NCBI RefSeq assembly: GCF_028858535.1
Contig: NZ_JAPMOU010000012.1
Span: 100,104 to 164,103 of the forward strand
Direction: 5' to 3'
Length of the DNA: 64,000 nt
From: Spartinivicinus poritis
Lineage (GTDB): Bacteria > Pseudomonadota > Gammaproteobacteria > Pseudomonadales > Zooshikellaceae
In this document: positions 8,163 through 18,054 of the stretch, piece after piece
Position numbering within the stretch: position 1 is the stretch's first letter
How the letters are laid out: each line of letters starts with the position of its first letter
Made by a program: the position numbers and the translations under genes
The notes under the pieces: generated by a model
Databases searched by the model: none
What the model was told of the DNA's origin: nothing
Seen by the model: the letters and a program-made list of their open reading frames with translations, nothing else

Positions 8163-10907
8163 TCAGCTTGCTTCCTCTGAGTTGACAGTAGACTGCTGAG
8201 TATCTTGTCCTTTACTTTTGTCAGCGGCAGTTTCAGTCTTGGCAGGCTTTGCTTCAGCTTCACTGGGTGCTTTGATCTCAGTGACCAAAGATGTTGTAAA
8301 GTTAACCTGGGCTTCTGGCTCTGCTTTAGTGGGCTTTACTTCTTCTCCAGTTGCTTCTGGTTTAAAAGTAACAGCGACAGACTCTTGAGTAGATGGCTCA
8401 GGCTGCTTCTTGCCAGTCGTTTGCTTTGCCTGCTGACGACGTGCTTCTCTTGGATCATTTAACGCTCGACGTCTCCGGCGTCTTTGGGGAGTGTTTGCTG
8501 CTTCGGCAGACTGGCTTTCACTAGGCTGCTCTGTTGGCTCAGCAACAGTCGCTGGCTGTGGCTTTTCTTCTTTTACATCAGTTGGCTCTGGTTGCTTTTG
8601 TGGTTCAGCGTTAGCTTTTTGCTCGGAGCTAGCTTCAGTAGCTGGTAACGACTGTTTTTCTGTAACAGCAGGTTGTTGTGACTCAGTAGGTGTAGGACTG
8701 TGAGCTTCAGTCTCAACTACTTTGGGTGCAGTGGGCTGTTGTGCCTCAGCTGGAGTTTGTGTGGGCTGAGCTTCAGAGGTTGTCTCAGTTACCTGTGAGT
8801 TGTCATTGTACTCACGTCCTCGCTGTGAAGGGCGATTGCTACGACGCTTGTTGGGTGAGCCGTTTCTAGGGCGACGCTTTGGTGTGTCACTTTCAACAGC
8901 CTGTGTTTGTGCCGCAGCATTTTCCTGGCGGCCTTTGTTGGTGGTTGGCTGCGCCTTGTCTTCATAGCGAGGGTTTGAGCGACGAGAGGGGCGCTCTTTT
9001 TTGTAACCTGTCTCTTCAGTGAGTTCTTGGTTACTTTCTCGGCTAGGTTTGTTGTCGTAGTCACGGCCTCGGCTAGGCTTATTCTCATAGTCAGAGCGGC
9101 TTCGACGACCTGCTGGGCGTTCACTAGAGCGCTCGGAACGAGGCTTTTGCTGTTGACGCTGCTGCTGTGGCCGCGATTGGCTGTAGCTGCGCTGCTCCTT
9201 AGCCTCTGGTGGAGGGGCTACTTTAGTTTCTTCTGGGCTAAAAATGCCAGATAAAGAGCTGACAATAGACTTAAATAAACTTGGCTTAGCGGGTACTGGC
9301 GCAGGCTCAGTTGGCTCAATGTTTTTAACTGCTGCTTCTGGCTTAGGTGTGTTGCGAACAGTTGAAAGCTCAACATCTACTGGCTCTAGATCGCTGACAA
9401 TCTCGTAGCTGCTTTCAGTTGTTTGAGTTTGTAAATGATCCTCTCTGAGGCGCTGCACTTCAAAGTGAGGTGTGTCTAAGTTTGGATTAGGAATCACAAC
9501 CACACGAATTCCATAGCGCTGCTCAATATCAGTAATTAATGAGCGCTTCTCATTCAGTAAGAAAGCGGCAATAGTGATAGGTACCTGAGTGCGGATTTCG
9601 GAGGTGCGTTCTTTTTGCGCCTCTTCTTCAACCACGCGCAGGATTGATAATGACAGTGAGCCAACATCACGGATAGATCCCTGACCGTTACAGCGTGGGC
9701 AGACAACCCCGCTGGTTTCTCCTAAGGAGGGTCTTAGTCGCTGGCGGGACATTTCCATTAAACCAAAGCGAGAAATTCGACTGATTTGTACCCGTGCACG
9801 ATCCACTTGTAAAAGTTCCCGCATACGGTTTTCTACTTCCCGCTGATTACGGATAGGGCCCATATCGATAAAGTCAATCACCACCAGGCCGCCGATATCT
9901 CTTAGTCTTAGCTGGCGAGCAATTTCCTCTGCGGCTTCAAGGTTGGTTTGTAATGCTGTTTCTTCAATATCACCACCACGAGTTGCCCGAGCAGAGTTAA
10001 TATCAATAGATACTAATGCTTCAGTTGGATCTATTACAATCGAACCGCCTGAAGGTAGCTTCACTTCCCGCTGGAAGGCAGTTTCAATCTGGCTTTCAAT
10101 TTGAAAGCGATTAAATAGAGGAGTGCTGTCATTATAGGGTTTGATTCGATTTTGATACTGAGGGATCACCTGCTGCACAAACTTGAGTGCTTCTTGATGA
10201 ACGGCATCATCATCAATCAATACTTCACCAATATCCTGGCGCAGATAGTCGCGGATAGCACGAATGATAACATTGCTTTCCTGGAAGACTAAAAAGGGAG
10301 CGGGTTGTTGAGCTGACGCCTCTTTGATTGATTGCCAGATTCTCAGTAGGTAATTCAGATCCCACTGTAGTTCTTCATGAGTACGGCCTAAGCCAGCAGT
10401 TCTAATGATAACCCCCATTTCTGGTGGAATTTCTAGCTTGCTTTTGGCTTCTCTTAGTTCAGCGCGTTCTTCGCCTTCAATCCGCCTTGAAATGCCACCA
10501 GCACGTGGGTTATTTGGCATAAGTACCAAGTAACGACCTGCCAGGCTGACTAAGGTAGTTAACGCTGCACCTTTGTTACCGCGCTCTTCTTTATCAACTT
10601 GAATAATGATCTCCTGACCTTCAGAAACAACATCTTTGATGTTGAGGCGGCCAGGACCTTGAGGTGAGTTAACAAAGTACTCTCTGGCAATTTCTTTGAG
10701 AGGGAGGAAACCATGGCGTTCAGCGCCAAAATCAACAAACGCTGCTTCCAGGCTGGGCTCGATACGGGTTATTTTTCCTTTGTATATATTGGCTTTTTTT
10801 TGTTCTCTTGAACCAGACTCAATATCTAAATCATATAACCGCTGACCATCAACAAGGGCAACTCTAAGCTCTTCCTGCTGAGTTGCGTTGATTAACATTC
10901 TCTTCAT
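8163..10907 (-). CDS. rne: Ribonuclease E
   Basis: The main endoribonuclease of mRNA turnover and rRNA/tRNA processing (914 aa), active at the inner membrane. The catalytic half shows the S1 domain (about residues 36-120), the 5'-sensor and RNase H-like region, and the DNase I-like site with Asp302 (SIDINSA) and Asp345 (VVIDFIDMG). The zinc link CPRCNGQG is at 403-410. From about residue 520 the protein is low-complexity, rich in Gln, Arg, Glu and Pro, with arginine-rich RNA-binding patches ([29 protein letters not shown]), as expected for the degradosome scaffold half. The gene is divergent from rluC across a 650-bp spacer that should include its long autoregulatory leader. Length is a little below that of many pseudomonad RNase E proteins. 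Confidence 0.96.
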   Translation of the reverse strand: MKRMLINATQQEELRVALVDGQRLYDLDIESGSREQKKANIYKGKITRIEPSLEAAFVDFGAERHGFLPLKEIAREYFVNSPQGPGRLNIKDVVSEGQEIIIQVDKEERGNKGAALTTLVSLAGRYLVLMPNNPRAGGISRRIEGEERAELREAKSKLEIPPEMGVIIRTAGLGRTHEELQWDLNYLLRIWQSIKEASAQQPAPFLVFQESNVIIRAIRDYLRQDIGEVLIDDDAVHQEALKFVQQVIPQYQNRIKPYNDSTPLFNRFQIESQIETAFQREVKLPSGGSIVIDPTEALVSIDINSARATRGGDIEETALQTNLEAAEEIARQLRLRDIGGLVVIDFIDMGPIRNQREVENRMRELLQVDRARVQISRISRFGLMEMSRQRLRPSLGETSGVVCPRCNGQGSIRDVGSLSLSILRVVEEEAQKERTSEIRTQVPITIAAFLLNEKRSLITDIEQRYGIRVVVIPNPNLDTPHFEVQRLREDHLQTQTTESSYEIVSDLEPVDVELSTVRNTPKPEAAVKNIEPTEPAPVPAKPSLFKSIVSSLSGIFSPEETKVAPPPEAKEQRSYSQSRPQQQRQQQKPRSERSSERPAGRRSRSDYENKPSRGRDYDNKPSRESNQELTEETGYKKERPSRRSNPRYEDKAQPTTNKGRQENAAAQTQAVESDTPKRRPRNGSPNKRRSNRPSQRGREYNDNSQVTETTSEAQPTQTPAEAQQPTAPKVVETEAHSPTPTESQQPAVTEKQSLPATEASSEQKANAEPQKQPEPTDVKEEKPQPATVAEPTEQPSESQSAEAANTPQRRRRRRALNDPREARRQQAKQTTGKKQPEPSTQESVAVTFKPEATGEEVKPTKAEPEAQVNFTTSLVTEIKAPSEAEAKPAKTETAADKSKGQDTQQSTVNSEEAS

Positions 10908-11559
10908 AGAGTTTTGTAGTACCTGTTTATTAATTGAATGCTGACTAACTCAATAGATCAGGCACCACCTATCATTTTGTTGTGTAGGCGCTATTACCGC
11001 TGCTTGTCACTCTTCCTTCTATGATTGGTTGTCAGGTTAGCTTCAGGGTTACGAGTAATCACTGTATTAAACGTTGTAACGACCTGGCTTTGCTGCTTTT
11101 ACCAAGCGACCCTTTCATGTCGGGCTTAATCACCTGTGCGGAGTTTTTGCAAGTTTGGCAACATAGGTTGTTAAGGTTGCTGGTCGTTCTCTCTGCATGC
11201 TAACGACAATTTATCTCCACACTTACACAGAATCTGATATGGTGCTTCTATTGATTAGTAGCATATTTATTATACACACCTCTAATAAAGTGAAATTACG
11301 TGGTGTGTATGCCCTAATCTTAATAATTTCAATTACTTATTTATGCTTTTAGCCAGTTGCACTCTAAAAATAAGCTAAATGCAATTGACGTCTGCAACTG
11401 GTTACTATGGTCTTAAATCTTGAGTGATTGCCATAACGCTTAACCAGTGACCTAATTATAGCAGGGGCCAAATATATCAGTAATTTATAAGTGCTTCAAT
11501 TAATACAAAAAATGCTAAACTAGCGCTCTTATTATTGGTTAGCCCTCCAAGAGTTGTAC
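10908..11559. promoter_or_regulatory. rne leader and divergent rne/rluC promoter region
   Basis: A 652-bp spacer without a convincing gene. By analogy with other gammaproteobacteria it should contain a long rne 5' leader through which RNase E limits its own mRNA. On the minus strand a TATAAT lies at 11274-11269 but without a good -35 box. A 9-bp inverted repeat (ATACACACC at 11272-11280 and GGTGTGTAT at 11302-11310) overlaps it. For rluC a weak extended -10 (TGCTAAACT) lies near 11511-11520. A 60-codon open frame at 11021-11203 has no family features and I treat it as chance. Confidence 0.4.
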
Positions 11560-12501
11560 GTGAACCTTAATCAAACCGTCCAATATTTAACTATTGATGC
11601 TGAACAAGCAGGCCAGAGACTGGATAACTGGTTAACGACTCGCCTAAAAGGTGTTCCTAAGAGCAAAATTTACCGCATTATTCGTAAAGGGGAAGTGCGG
11701 GTAAATAAAGCGCGAGTCAAACCTGAGTATCGTGTGTTGGCAGGCGATATAGTACGAGTTCCACCCATTCGTGTTAGCCAAGCTGCACCTGTAGTACAGC
11801 CTCATCAAAAGGTGTTAAAAGAGTTAGAGCAGTCGATTTTATATGAGGATAACCAGTTTTTGGTGCTGAATAAGCCATCAGGGCTCGCTGTTCATGGAGG
11901 CAGTGGCATTAGCTATGGTGTTATTGAAGGGCTAAGAATGCTACGTCCTGATTGTAAGGGACTAGAGCTAGTACACCGGTTAGATCGAGATACTTCTGGC
12001 TGCTTGCTGGTTGCTAAACGGCGTAGTATGTTGCGTTATCTTCATGAGATTATTCGTCTGGGTAATATTGATAAGATTTATCACACAGTTGTATTAGGTC
12101 GCTGGCCAAAGCGTCGTCAGCAGATAGCAGCACCTTTAAGGAAAAATGAGCCAAGAGCTGGAGAGCGAGTAGTAAAGGTCGATCCACAGGGTAAGCAGGC
12201 TTTAACAGAGTTTGCAGTATTGCAATATTACTCTGAGGTAACCTTGGTTCAAGCAAAGCCTATTACAGGGCGCACTCATCAAATTAGAGTGCATACACAG
12301 TACGCGGGTCACCCGATTGTGGGCGACGAGAAATATGGTGATTTCGCTATGAACCGCCAACTAAAAGCAGTAGGCTTCAACCGATTGTGCCTGCATGCAG
12401 CTCAATTATCTTTCGACTTACCTGATGGCACGCCATTTTATATTGAAGCACCGTTGCCTGAGTCAATTTTGCAACCGCTTACGCAACTGAAGTCAAAATA
12501 G
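11560..12501 (+). CDS. rluC: 23S rRNA pseudouridine synthase RluC
   Basis: Pseudouridine synthase of the RluA family with an N-terminal S4 RNA-binding domain (about residues 14-75, including RLDNWLTTRLKGVPKSKIYR). The catalytic motif HRLDRDTSGCLLVAK is at about residue 140, with the essential Asp. GRTHQIRVH is the second conserved motif. RluC modifies three uridines of 23S rRNA. I choose GTG at 11560, because AAGAG at 11549-11553 is six bases upstream, rather than the in-frame TTG at 11554 that touches it. RluC in this position, divergent from rne, is the standard gammaproteobacterial layout. Length (313 aa) is normal. Confidence 0.93.
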   Translation: MNLNQTVQYLTIDAEQAGQRLDNWLTTRLKGVPKSKIYRIIRKGEVRVNKARVKPEYRVLAGDIVRVPPIRVSQAAPVVQPHQKVLKELEQSILYEDNQFLVLNKPSGLAVHGGSGISYGVIEGLRMLRPDCKGLELVHRLDRDTSGCLLVAKRRSMLRYLHEIIRLGNIDKIYHTVVLGRWPKRRQQIAAPLRKNEPRAGERVVKVDPQGKQALTEFAVLQYYSEVTLVQAKPITGRTHQIRVHTQYAGHPIVGDEKYGDFAMNRQLKAVGFNRLCLHAAQLSFDLPDGTPFYIEAPLPESILQPLTQLKSK

Positions 12502-12523
12502 CTGCAATTTGTTAGGAGCCTTA

Positions 12524-13222
12524 ATGGATATATCGTTGTGCCAAGGTGATTTACCTGCCAGAGCAAAAGCTAAGCACTATTCATTAATTGTATTTGACTG
12601 GGATGGTACGCTGGTTAATTCAATCAGTCGTATTGTTCATAGTTTGAGGGCGGCGGCGGAAGCAAGTCAACTGCCTGTATTAGCTGAAGAGGCTTACGAA
12701 GATGTGATTGGGCTTGGTATGCCTGAAGCCACTATGAAGTTGTATCCAGAGCATATTAATAGCCATGAGCAATTTCGAAATCAATATCGAGAGTCCTATT
12801 TAATGGGGGAGGCTAAGCCAGCTCCGCTGTACTCTGGTGTTGAGCAAGGATTGACAGTGTTGAAGCAAGCTGGCTATCGGTTAGCGGTTGCTACGGGAAA
12901 AAGTCGTCGCGGCTTGAATCGAATGCTGAGCCAGCGAGAGTGGCATGACTTGTTTGAAGTGACTCGTTGTGCAGATGAAACCCGCTCTAAACCGGATCCA
13001 CTCATGCTAAGAGAAATTCTAGATGAAACTCAGCTAGCAGCAGATCAGGTATTGATGGTAGGTGACTCAGAATATGATGTGGCGATGGCAGCTGCAATCA
13101 ATATTGATCGAGTAGCCGTTACCTATGGAGTTCACGCTAAACAGCGTTTATTGGATCATTCACCAATAAAGTGTGTTGATCAATTTCAAGAGCTGGTAAA
13201 CTGGCTGGTGGACATTAAGTAG
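12524..13222 (+). CDS. HAD-superfamily phosphatase (Gph/PGP-like)
   Basis: A 232-residue haloacid dehalogenase-type hydrolase. Motif I is VFDWDGTLVNS near the N-terminus (nucleophile and acid/base Asp), motif II is AVATGKSRRGL, and motifs III and IV are KPDPLML and MVGDSEYDVAMA. The cap lies between motifs I and II, as in phosphoglycolate-phosphatase-like enzymes. The start is ATG 12524, with AGGAG five bases upstream; an in-frame TTG at 12509 lacks such a site. It sits between rluC and the S49 protease as in Pseudomonas. The substrate cannot be told from sequence. Confidence 0.9.
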   Translation: MDISLCQGDLPARAKAKHYSLIVFDWDGTLVNSISRIVHSLRAAAEASQLPVLAEEAYEDVIGLGMPEATMKLYPEHINSHEQFRNQYRESYLMGEAKPAPLYSGVEQGLTVLKQAGYRLAVATGKSRRGLNRMLSQREWHDLFEVTRCADETRSKPDPLMLREILDETQLAADQVLMVGDSEYDVAMAAAINIDRVAVTYGVHAKQRLLDHSPIKCVDQFQELVNWLVDIK

Positions 13223-13244
13223 TCATATTGGAGCTTTGTTTGGA

Positions 13245-14222
13245 ATGAGTGGAGAGAACCTTAATATACCACCAGAAAAAGATCGGCAGTGGTTATTAAT
13301 TGAAAATCTGGTGGGTGGAATCCTAGTTGAGCAGCGTCGCTCACGACGTTGGGGGATTTTCTTTAAGCTGCTGACTTTCTTTTATTTATTTTTATTTCTA
13401 GTTTATGTCATTGCCATGGCTGCCAATATGAATATCAGTAAGGCAGCAAAGGGAAGTGAATATACGGCAGTTATCAATGTGAATGGTGTGATTGCAGCTG
13501 ATGAGCAGGCCAGTGCAGACAATATAGTGACTGGGCTACGTGCTGCGTTTGAAGATAAAGGCACTAAAGCGATTGTGCTGCGTATTAACAGCCCAGGTGG
13601 TAGCCCAGTACAGTCTGGCTATGTCTATGATGAGATTAAGCGGCTACGTGAATTGCATCCTGAAAAGAAAGTGTATGCAGTTATTGCTGATCTAGGAGCG
13701 TCAGGTGCTTATTATATCGCTTCTGCAGCAGATGAAATCTATGCTGATAAAGCCAGTTTGGTTGGCTCGATTGGGGTAGTGGCTTCTGGCTTTGGTTTTG
13801 TTGAAGCTATTGATAAGGTAGGTGTTACCCGTCGTGTTTATACTGCAGGCCAGCATAAAGGCTTTCTTGATCCATTCCTACCGCCTAAAGACGATGAGAC
13901 GGAGTTTTGGCAGGATGTGCTTAATACTACTCACCAGCAGTTTATTGATAGTGTGAAAAAAGGGCGAGGTGAGCGCCTTAAAGAGGATCCGAAGCTATTC
14001 AGTGGCTTGGTTTGGTCTGGTGAGCAAGCGGTATCGCTTGGCTTGATTGATGGTTTAGGTAGTACCAGCTATGTGGCTAGAGAAATCATTGGTGTTGAAG
14101 AGTTAGTTGACTTTACACCTCAGGAAAACCCTCTAGAGCGCTTTGCTAAACAGCTGGGTACCAGTATTGGTGTTGGTATCAGTCAGTCACTTGGCGTTAA
14201 CAGCACCATTAAGCTGCAATAG
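13245..14222 (+). CDS. sppA: Signal peptide peptidase SppA-type S49 protease
   Basis: A membrane-anchored serine protease of family S49 in the short (36-kDa) form, about 325 residues, which degrades leftover signal peptides and other membrane peptides. A single membrane helix lies at about residues 43-63, after a basic cytoplasmic stretch. The protease core shows INSPGGSPVQSGYVYDEI, then DLGASGAYYIASAA with the catalytic Ser, and YADKASLVGSIGV with the catalytic Lys, so the Ser-Lys dyad is intact. ATG 13245 is preferred to the TTG at 13236, because GGAG at 13230-13233 is too close to the TTG. A perfect palindrome just after the stop separates it from the convergent maf. Confidence 0.9.
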   Translation: MSGENLNIPPEKDRQWLLIENLVGGILVEQRRSRRWGIFFKLLTFFYLFLFLVYVIAMAANMNISKAAKGSEYTAVINVNGVIAADEQASADNIVTGLRAAFEDKGTKAIVLRINSPGGSPVQSGYVYDEIKRLRELHPEKKVYAVIADLGASGAYYIASAADEIYADKASLVGSIGVVASGFGFVEAIDKVGVTRRVYTAGQHKGFLDPFLPPKDDETEFWQDVLNTTHQQFIDSVKKGRGERLKEDPKLFSGLVWSGEQAVSLGLIDGLGSTSYVAREIIGVEELVDFTPQENPLERFAKQLGTSIGVGISQSLGVNSTIKLQ

Positions 14223-14244
14223 CACAAGCAAAAGCTACGTAATA

Positions 14245-14270
14245 ATAGGAAGGCTGATCAGCCTTCCTAT
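14245..14270. terminator. Palindromic hairpin between sppA and maf
   Basis: A perfect 26-bp palindrome (ATAGGAAGGC, then TGATCA, then GCCTTCCTAT) between convergent genes, with short A and T runs outside. It probably acts as a two-way terminator. Confidence 0.6.
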
Positions 14271-14294
14271 TTCCTCTATAGCTACAACGCCTCT

Positions 14295-14885
14295 TTAAAG
14301 CACTTTTACTCCCATCCTTTCTAGCATGTTTACTAGCTTGATCAGTGGAAGTCCAACTAAACTGTTTGGGTCGTCAGTTTCCAGTTTGGAAAATAAAGCA
14401 ATACCTAGCGACTCACACTTAAAACTACCTGCACAATCGAAAGGTTGGTCGATTTGTAAATACCGATTAATAGCCTGGTCTGTTAGCACCTTGAATATAA
14501 CTTTGGTTTGTGAGGTTGCATAAAGGTGCTCGTTAGTCTTGCAATTCCAAACGCATAGCCCTGTATAAAAAATAACGGTATTACCACTACTGGCTCTTAG
14601 CTGCTGCTGGGCATTTTGAAAGTTACCTGGCTTGCCTAAGAGTTGGTCTTTAAGGCTGGCTACCTGATCAGAGCTGATAATCAAATGACAGGTACCTTCA
14701 TAATGTTTGGCAACTGCAGCTGCTTTGGCAATGGTCAGGCGCTTTGCTATTTGCTCTGGTAGCTCATTAATCAGCGGCTTTTCATCAATATCAGGTGACC
14801 TGCATAGGAAAGCGAGCTGTAGTTTGCTTAATAATGCTTTGCGGTAGGGTGAGCTGGACGCTAGGATTAGTTGAAAATCAGTCAT
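14295..14885 (-). CDS. Maf-family nucleotide pyrophosphatase (YceF type)
   Basis: A 196-residue Maf-like enzyme that hydrolyses modified nucleoside triphosphates. ILASSSPYRKALLSKL is the N-terminal family motif, DIDEKPL follows, LIISSDQVASL holds the catalytic Asp, and CAGSFKCESLGIALF is the C-terminal motif. The SSPYRK and CAGSFKCE forms match the YceF subgroup, whose known substrate is 7-methyl-GTP, rather than the dTTP/UTP subgroup. That assignment is from family knowledge. It stands alone on the minus strand opposite yceD, the same place as in Pseudomonas and E. coli. Confidence 0.9.
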   Translation of the reverse strand: MTDFQLILASSSPYRKALLSKLQLAFLCRSPDIDEKPLINELPEQIAKRLTIAKAAAVAKHYEGTCHLIISSDQVASLKDQLLGKPGNFQNAQQQLRASSGNTVIFYTGLCVWNCKTNEHLYATSQTKVIFKVLTDQAINRYLQIDQPFDCAGSFKCESLGIALFSKLETDDPNSLVGLPLIKLVNMLERMGVKVL

Positions 14886-15012
14886 TTGCAGTATTAATAG
14901 TTAGCAGCTTAACTTTAGTGACGTTAGATAATAATGCGCATTAGCTGTTTGCACCAGAATCGGCAATAAACCCTTTGACAGCTACCACTACTATGCCTAT
15001 TATTGCGCGCTT

Positions 15013-15546
15013 ATGTTAGAAGGTCATTTACCCAAAATAGTTGATCCCCGACGACTGGCTAAGCAAAGTGTCAGCTTAAAGGGGCGTTGGCCTGTTGCTG
15101 ATCTTGAGCAGTTAGCAAATTACCTTACCAATACTGAAGGTGAGGTTGAGGCTGATTTGAATTTTTCTCAAGATGCAGAAGGTCACTTTGTTATTTCTGG
15201 GCAGCTGACTGCCCAAGTGCAGATGACCTGCCAGCGTTGCTTAGAGCCTGTCTCACTAAGTGTAACGAGCGATATCCTGCTGGCTGTTGTCTGGAGTGAT
15301 GAATCCGGCAAGCAATTGCCTGATAATCTGGATCCGATCGTGGTTGCTGATGAACACCTTTCATTAGCCAGGTTGATAGATGAAGAACTTATTCTAAATC
15401 TACCAATTGTACCTGCTCACGAGGACCCAGTTTGCCAGCCGCAAATGGAGTGGTTAGACCCTGATGCTGAAGATGACTCAGCAGTATCAGAGCAACCCAA
15501 AAACCCATTCGCAGTGTTGGCTTCCTTGAAAAAGTCGAAGACTTAA
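15013..15546 (+). CDS. yceD: YceD / DUF177 family protein
   Basis: A 177-residue DUF177 protein found directly before rpmF in most proteobacteria. It is needed for proper 23S rRNA accumulation in some bacteria and plants. Features include a conserved centre [13 protein letters not shown] (a two-Cys motif of the family at about residues 71-76), [24 protein letters not shown] and a second Cys at VCQP. The C-terminus ends [13 protein letters not shown], the typical family end. The gap to rpmF is only ten bases, so the two are co-transcribed. Confidence 0.93.
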   Translation: MLEGHLPKIVDPRRLAKQSVSLKGRWPVADLEQLANYLTNTEGEVEADLNFSQDAEGHFVISGQLTAQVQMTCQRCLEPVSLSVTSDILLAVVWSDESGKQLPDNLDPIVVADEHLSLARLIDEELILNLPIVPAHEDPVCQPQMEWLDPDAEDDSAVSEQPKNPFAVLASLKKSKT

Positions 15547-15556
15547 GGAGCTTTTC

Positions 15557-15739
15557 ATGGCTGTTCAACAAAACCGTAAAACTCGGTCTAAGCGTGGTAT
15601 GCGTCGTGCACACGATAGCTTGACGAGTGCTGCGTTAACTGTGGATGCTTCCACGGGTGAAACCCATCGTCGTCATCATGTTTCGCCAGATGGCTTTTAC
15701 CGTGGTCGTAAAGTCGTAGCTAGCAAAGACGACGAGTAA
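15557..15739 (+). CDS. rpmF: 50S ribosomal protein bL32
   Basis: Ribosomal protein L32, 60 residues. The N-terminus [20 protein letters not shown] is the conserved start of the family, and [17 protein letters not shown] lies near the end. The zinc-ribbon cysteines of some L32 proteins are absent, as in most gammaproteobacteria. AAGGAG lies just upstream of ATG 15557. It is followed after three bases by plsX, the usual rpmF-plsX coupling of ribosome and lipid genes. Confidence 0.97.
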   Translation: MAVQQNRKTRSKRGMRRAHDSLTSAALTVDASTGETHRRHHVSPDGFYRGRKVVASKDDE

Positions 15740-15742
15740 TCC

Positions 15743-16768
15743 TTGACCCAGTTAACGACCATTGCGCTTGACGTAATGGGTGGGGACCTGGGTCCCCGCA
15801 GCACTATAGTTGCTGCCGTTCAGTGGTTAAGCCTTCAGCCCAAACGTTCTTGTCAGCTTATCCTAGTGGGTGATCGCACCCTCATTCAACGTCATTTAAC
15901 AGCCTTTCCTGATCAATCTACTCAATTTGATATTGTTCATGCCCCAGATGTTATTGGAATGGCTGATAAGCCAACCTGGGCATTGCGTGCCAAACCGAAA
16001 GCCTCCATGCGCCAGGCAATTGAGCTGGTTGCATCGGGTCAGGCAGATGCCTGTGTGAGTGCAGGTAATACGGGGGCTCTGATGGTGATTGGCCGGTATG
16101 TGCTAAAAACACTGCCTGGTATTGATCGGCCGGCAATAGTCAGTCGGTTACCTACTCGGAAGGGGGTAAGCTATCTACTGGATTTGGGAGCCAATGTCGA
16201 TTGTCATTCAGAGCATCTGTATCAGTTTGCTGTGCTGGCAGCATTATTAGTCAAATGTTTACATAGCGTAGATTCTCCAACTATTGGCTTATTGAATGTA
16301 GGTAGTGAAGCGATTAAGGGAAATGAGCAAGTGCGGCTGGCGAGACAGCTGATTGAAAGCAATCCAAAGCTTAACTTTACAGGTTATGTTGAAGGCAACC
16401 AGCTGTTTCAGGGGCAGACTTCGGTTGTTGTTTGTGATGGTTTTGTTGGGAATGTGGCATTAAAAACCAGTGAAGGGTTGGCGGAATTTATTTTAGAGTC
16501 AATACAGGAAATGGCTGGGCCTTGGTTGCGGAACCCGCTAACCCGCTGGTTTACGAAACGCTTTTTTTACAAGCTACATCAGCAAATTGATCCCAGAATA
16601 TACAATGGTGCTTGCTTGCTAGGCTTGCAAGGAACTGTGGTAAAAAGCCATGGTCATGCTGATAGTTTAGGTTTTAGCTGGGCAATTGAGCAGGCTTATC
16701 AGCAAGCCCAGCTTAAGTTACCTCAAGTGTTGAATGAAGCCCTAGAAGCTTGGCTCGAAATAGACTAA
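15743..16768 (+). CDS. plsX: Phosphate acyltransferase PlsX
   Basis: PlsX converts acyl-ACP and phosphate to acyl-phosphate, the first step in one route to phosphatidic acid. The protein (341 aa) begins LTTIALDVMGGDLGPRS, the family signature. SAGNTGALM near residue 110, PAIVSRLPTRKG, LLDLGANVDC and FVGNVALKTSEGL follow, all typical. The start is TTG at 15743, which gives the expected N-terminus just before the conserved strand; only a weak ribosome site (GACGAG) is present, which fits coupling to rpmF three bases upstream. Cytoplasmic, peripheral to the membrane. Confidence 0.95.
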   Translation: MTQLTTIALDVMGGDLGPRSTIVAAVQWLSLQPKRSCQLILVGDRTLIQRHLTAFPDQSTQFDIVHAPDVIGMADKPTWALRAKPKASMRQAIELVASGQADACVSAGNTGALMVIGRYVLKTLPGIDRPAIVSRLPTRKGVSYLLDLGANVDCHSEHLYQFAVLAALLVKCLHSVDSPTIGLLNVGSEAIKGNEQVRLARQLIESNPKLNFTGYVEGNQLFQGQTSVVVCDGFVGNVALKTSEGLAEFILESIQEMAGPWLRNPLTRWFTKRFFYKLHQQIDPRIYNGACLLGLQGTVVKSHGHADSLGFSWAIEQAYQQAQLKLPQVLNEALEAWLEID

Positions 16769-17050
16769 GTCAATACTTTATCAGTAAGTGTATTTTAAGC
16801 TTGCTAAGTTGTTAGCAGTGAGTATATCTACAGCACTTGTAGCGTAGTAACATCAGACAGGTGCGGTGTATAGCTGTTATTGGGTTTCAATTTTTTGTCA
16901 TTACTGGGTTGTTAAATAAAACATAAGCAGTAATTTCACTGTTAAATAAGACACATTGTTTAGATTAATAATTTCTCAGATACTTTTTTGAATATTTCGC
17001 TTATAATGGCGGCTTTTTATTGACTGATAAGTCAGAGGATTGCAATTTAC
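16769..17050 (+). promoter_or_regulatory. plsX-fabD spacer with putative fabD promoter
   Basis: A 282-bp spacer. A consensus -10 box TATAAT lies at 17002-17007, 44 bases before the fabD start. The region 17 bases upstream has no good -35 hexamer. AGAGGA at 17034-17039 is the fabD ribosome site. I see no fatty-acid-regulator palindrome. Confidence 0.4.
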
Positions 17051-17995
17051 ATGACGACACAATTTGCCTTTGCATTTCCCGGCCAGGGATCGCAACAAGT
17101 AGGTATGCTGTCAGCAATTGCTGCTGAGCAGTCAGTGATTCAGGAAACATTTGCTGAGGCATCTGCTGCGCTTGGCTATGATTTGTGGCAGCTGGTTCAA
17201 CAAGGACCTGCTGAAGCACTGAATCAAACTGAGCAGACCCAACCAGCAATACTCACCGCTAGTGTGGCTTTATGGCGTTTATGGCAAGCAAAAACGGCAG
17301 CTACCCCTGCGCTGATGGCTGGACATAGCTTGGGAGAGTATTCGGCGCTGGTTTGTGCAGAGTCCCTGTCATTAGCTGATGCGGTTAAGCTGGTCAGGCT
17401 GAGAGGGCGCTTAATGCAGGAGGCTGTTGCTGAAGGGGAAGGTGCGATGGCTGCAGTGATCGGTCTTGATGATGAGGCAGTAGCAGAGGCATGTACTGAA
17501 ACAGCTGGGCAGCAAGTAGTAGCACCTGTTAACTATAATTCTCCTGGCCAAGTTGTGATTGCTGGGCATCGTGAAGCTGTTGAACGTGCCATGGTTGTGG
17601 CAAAGGACAAAGGCGCTAAAAAAGTGATGCCTTTACCAGTCAGTGTGCCTTCCCACTGTTTGTTAATGAAGCCGGCTGCAGAGAAACTAGCTGAAGCACT
17701 AGCCGAAATTGATGTAAGTCAGCCCAAAATACCTGTATTGCAGAATGTGACTGCTGCAACAGCAAATACAGTAGAACAGCTTCGAGATAATTTAGTTAAG
17801 CAGTTATATAACCCTGTACTATGGGTAAATACTGTTCAGGCGATTGCTGATGCGGGTGTTGACACTATTTATGAGTGTGGCCCTGGTAAAGTGCTATCTG
17901 GCTTAAATAAGCGTATTAATCGTCGTTTAACGGTGGCTTCATTGGAGCAGCTTGAAGCACTTGAAGCGGCAGTGGCTGCGTTAAATGCCAATTAA
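17051..17995 (+). CDS. fabD: Malonyl-CoA:ACP transacylase
   Basis: FabD (314 aa) moves malonyl groups from CoA to acyl carrier protein, supplying fatty-acid elongation. FPGQGSQQVGM is the N-terminal signature. GHSLGEYSALV gives the nucleophile Ser93, VRLRGRLMQEAV holds the carboxylate-binding Arg, and VPSHCLLM gives His202. NYNSPGQVVIAG and FECGPG-like YECGPGKVLSGL are also typical. Length is normal. It is the first gene of the fabD-fabG-acpP run, with its own upstream -10-like sequence. Confidence 0.97.
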   Translation: MTTQFAFAFPGQGSQQVGMLSAIAAEQSVIQETFAEASAALGYDLWQLVQQGPAEALNQTEQTQPAILTASVALWRLWQAKTAATPALMAGHSLGEYSALVCAESLSLADAVKLVRLRGRLMQEAVAEGEGAMAAVIGLDDEAVAEACTETAGQQVVAPVNYNSPGQVVIAGHREAVERAMVVAKDKGAKKVMPLPVSVPSHCLLMKPAAEKLAEALAEIDVSQPKIPVLQNVTAATANTVEQLRDNLVKQLYNPVLWVNTVQAIADAGVDTIYECGPGKVLSGLNKRINRRLTVASLEQLEALEAAVAALNAN

Positions 17996-18054
17996 TTAGC
18001 TAAGTGCTAATTAATTAGTAGTTAGTTGAACTCATTTGATAATCGAGAGAAACA

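Noticed and set aside
8205..9254. Several plus-strand and alternate minus-strand frames opposite rne
   Set aside because: They mirror the low-complexity C-terminal half of RNase E.
11021..11203. 60-codon frame in the rne-rluC spacer
   Set aside because: No ribosome site, Cys and Leu rich without family pattern; most likely leader sequence.
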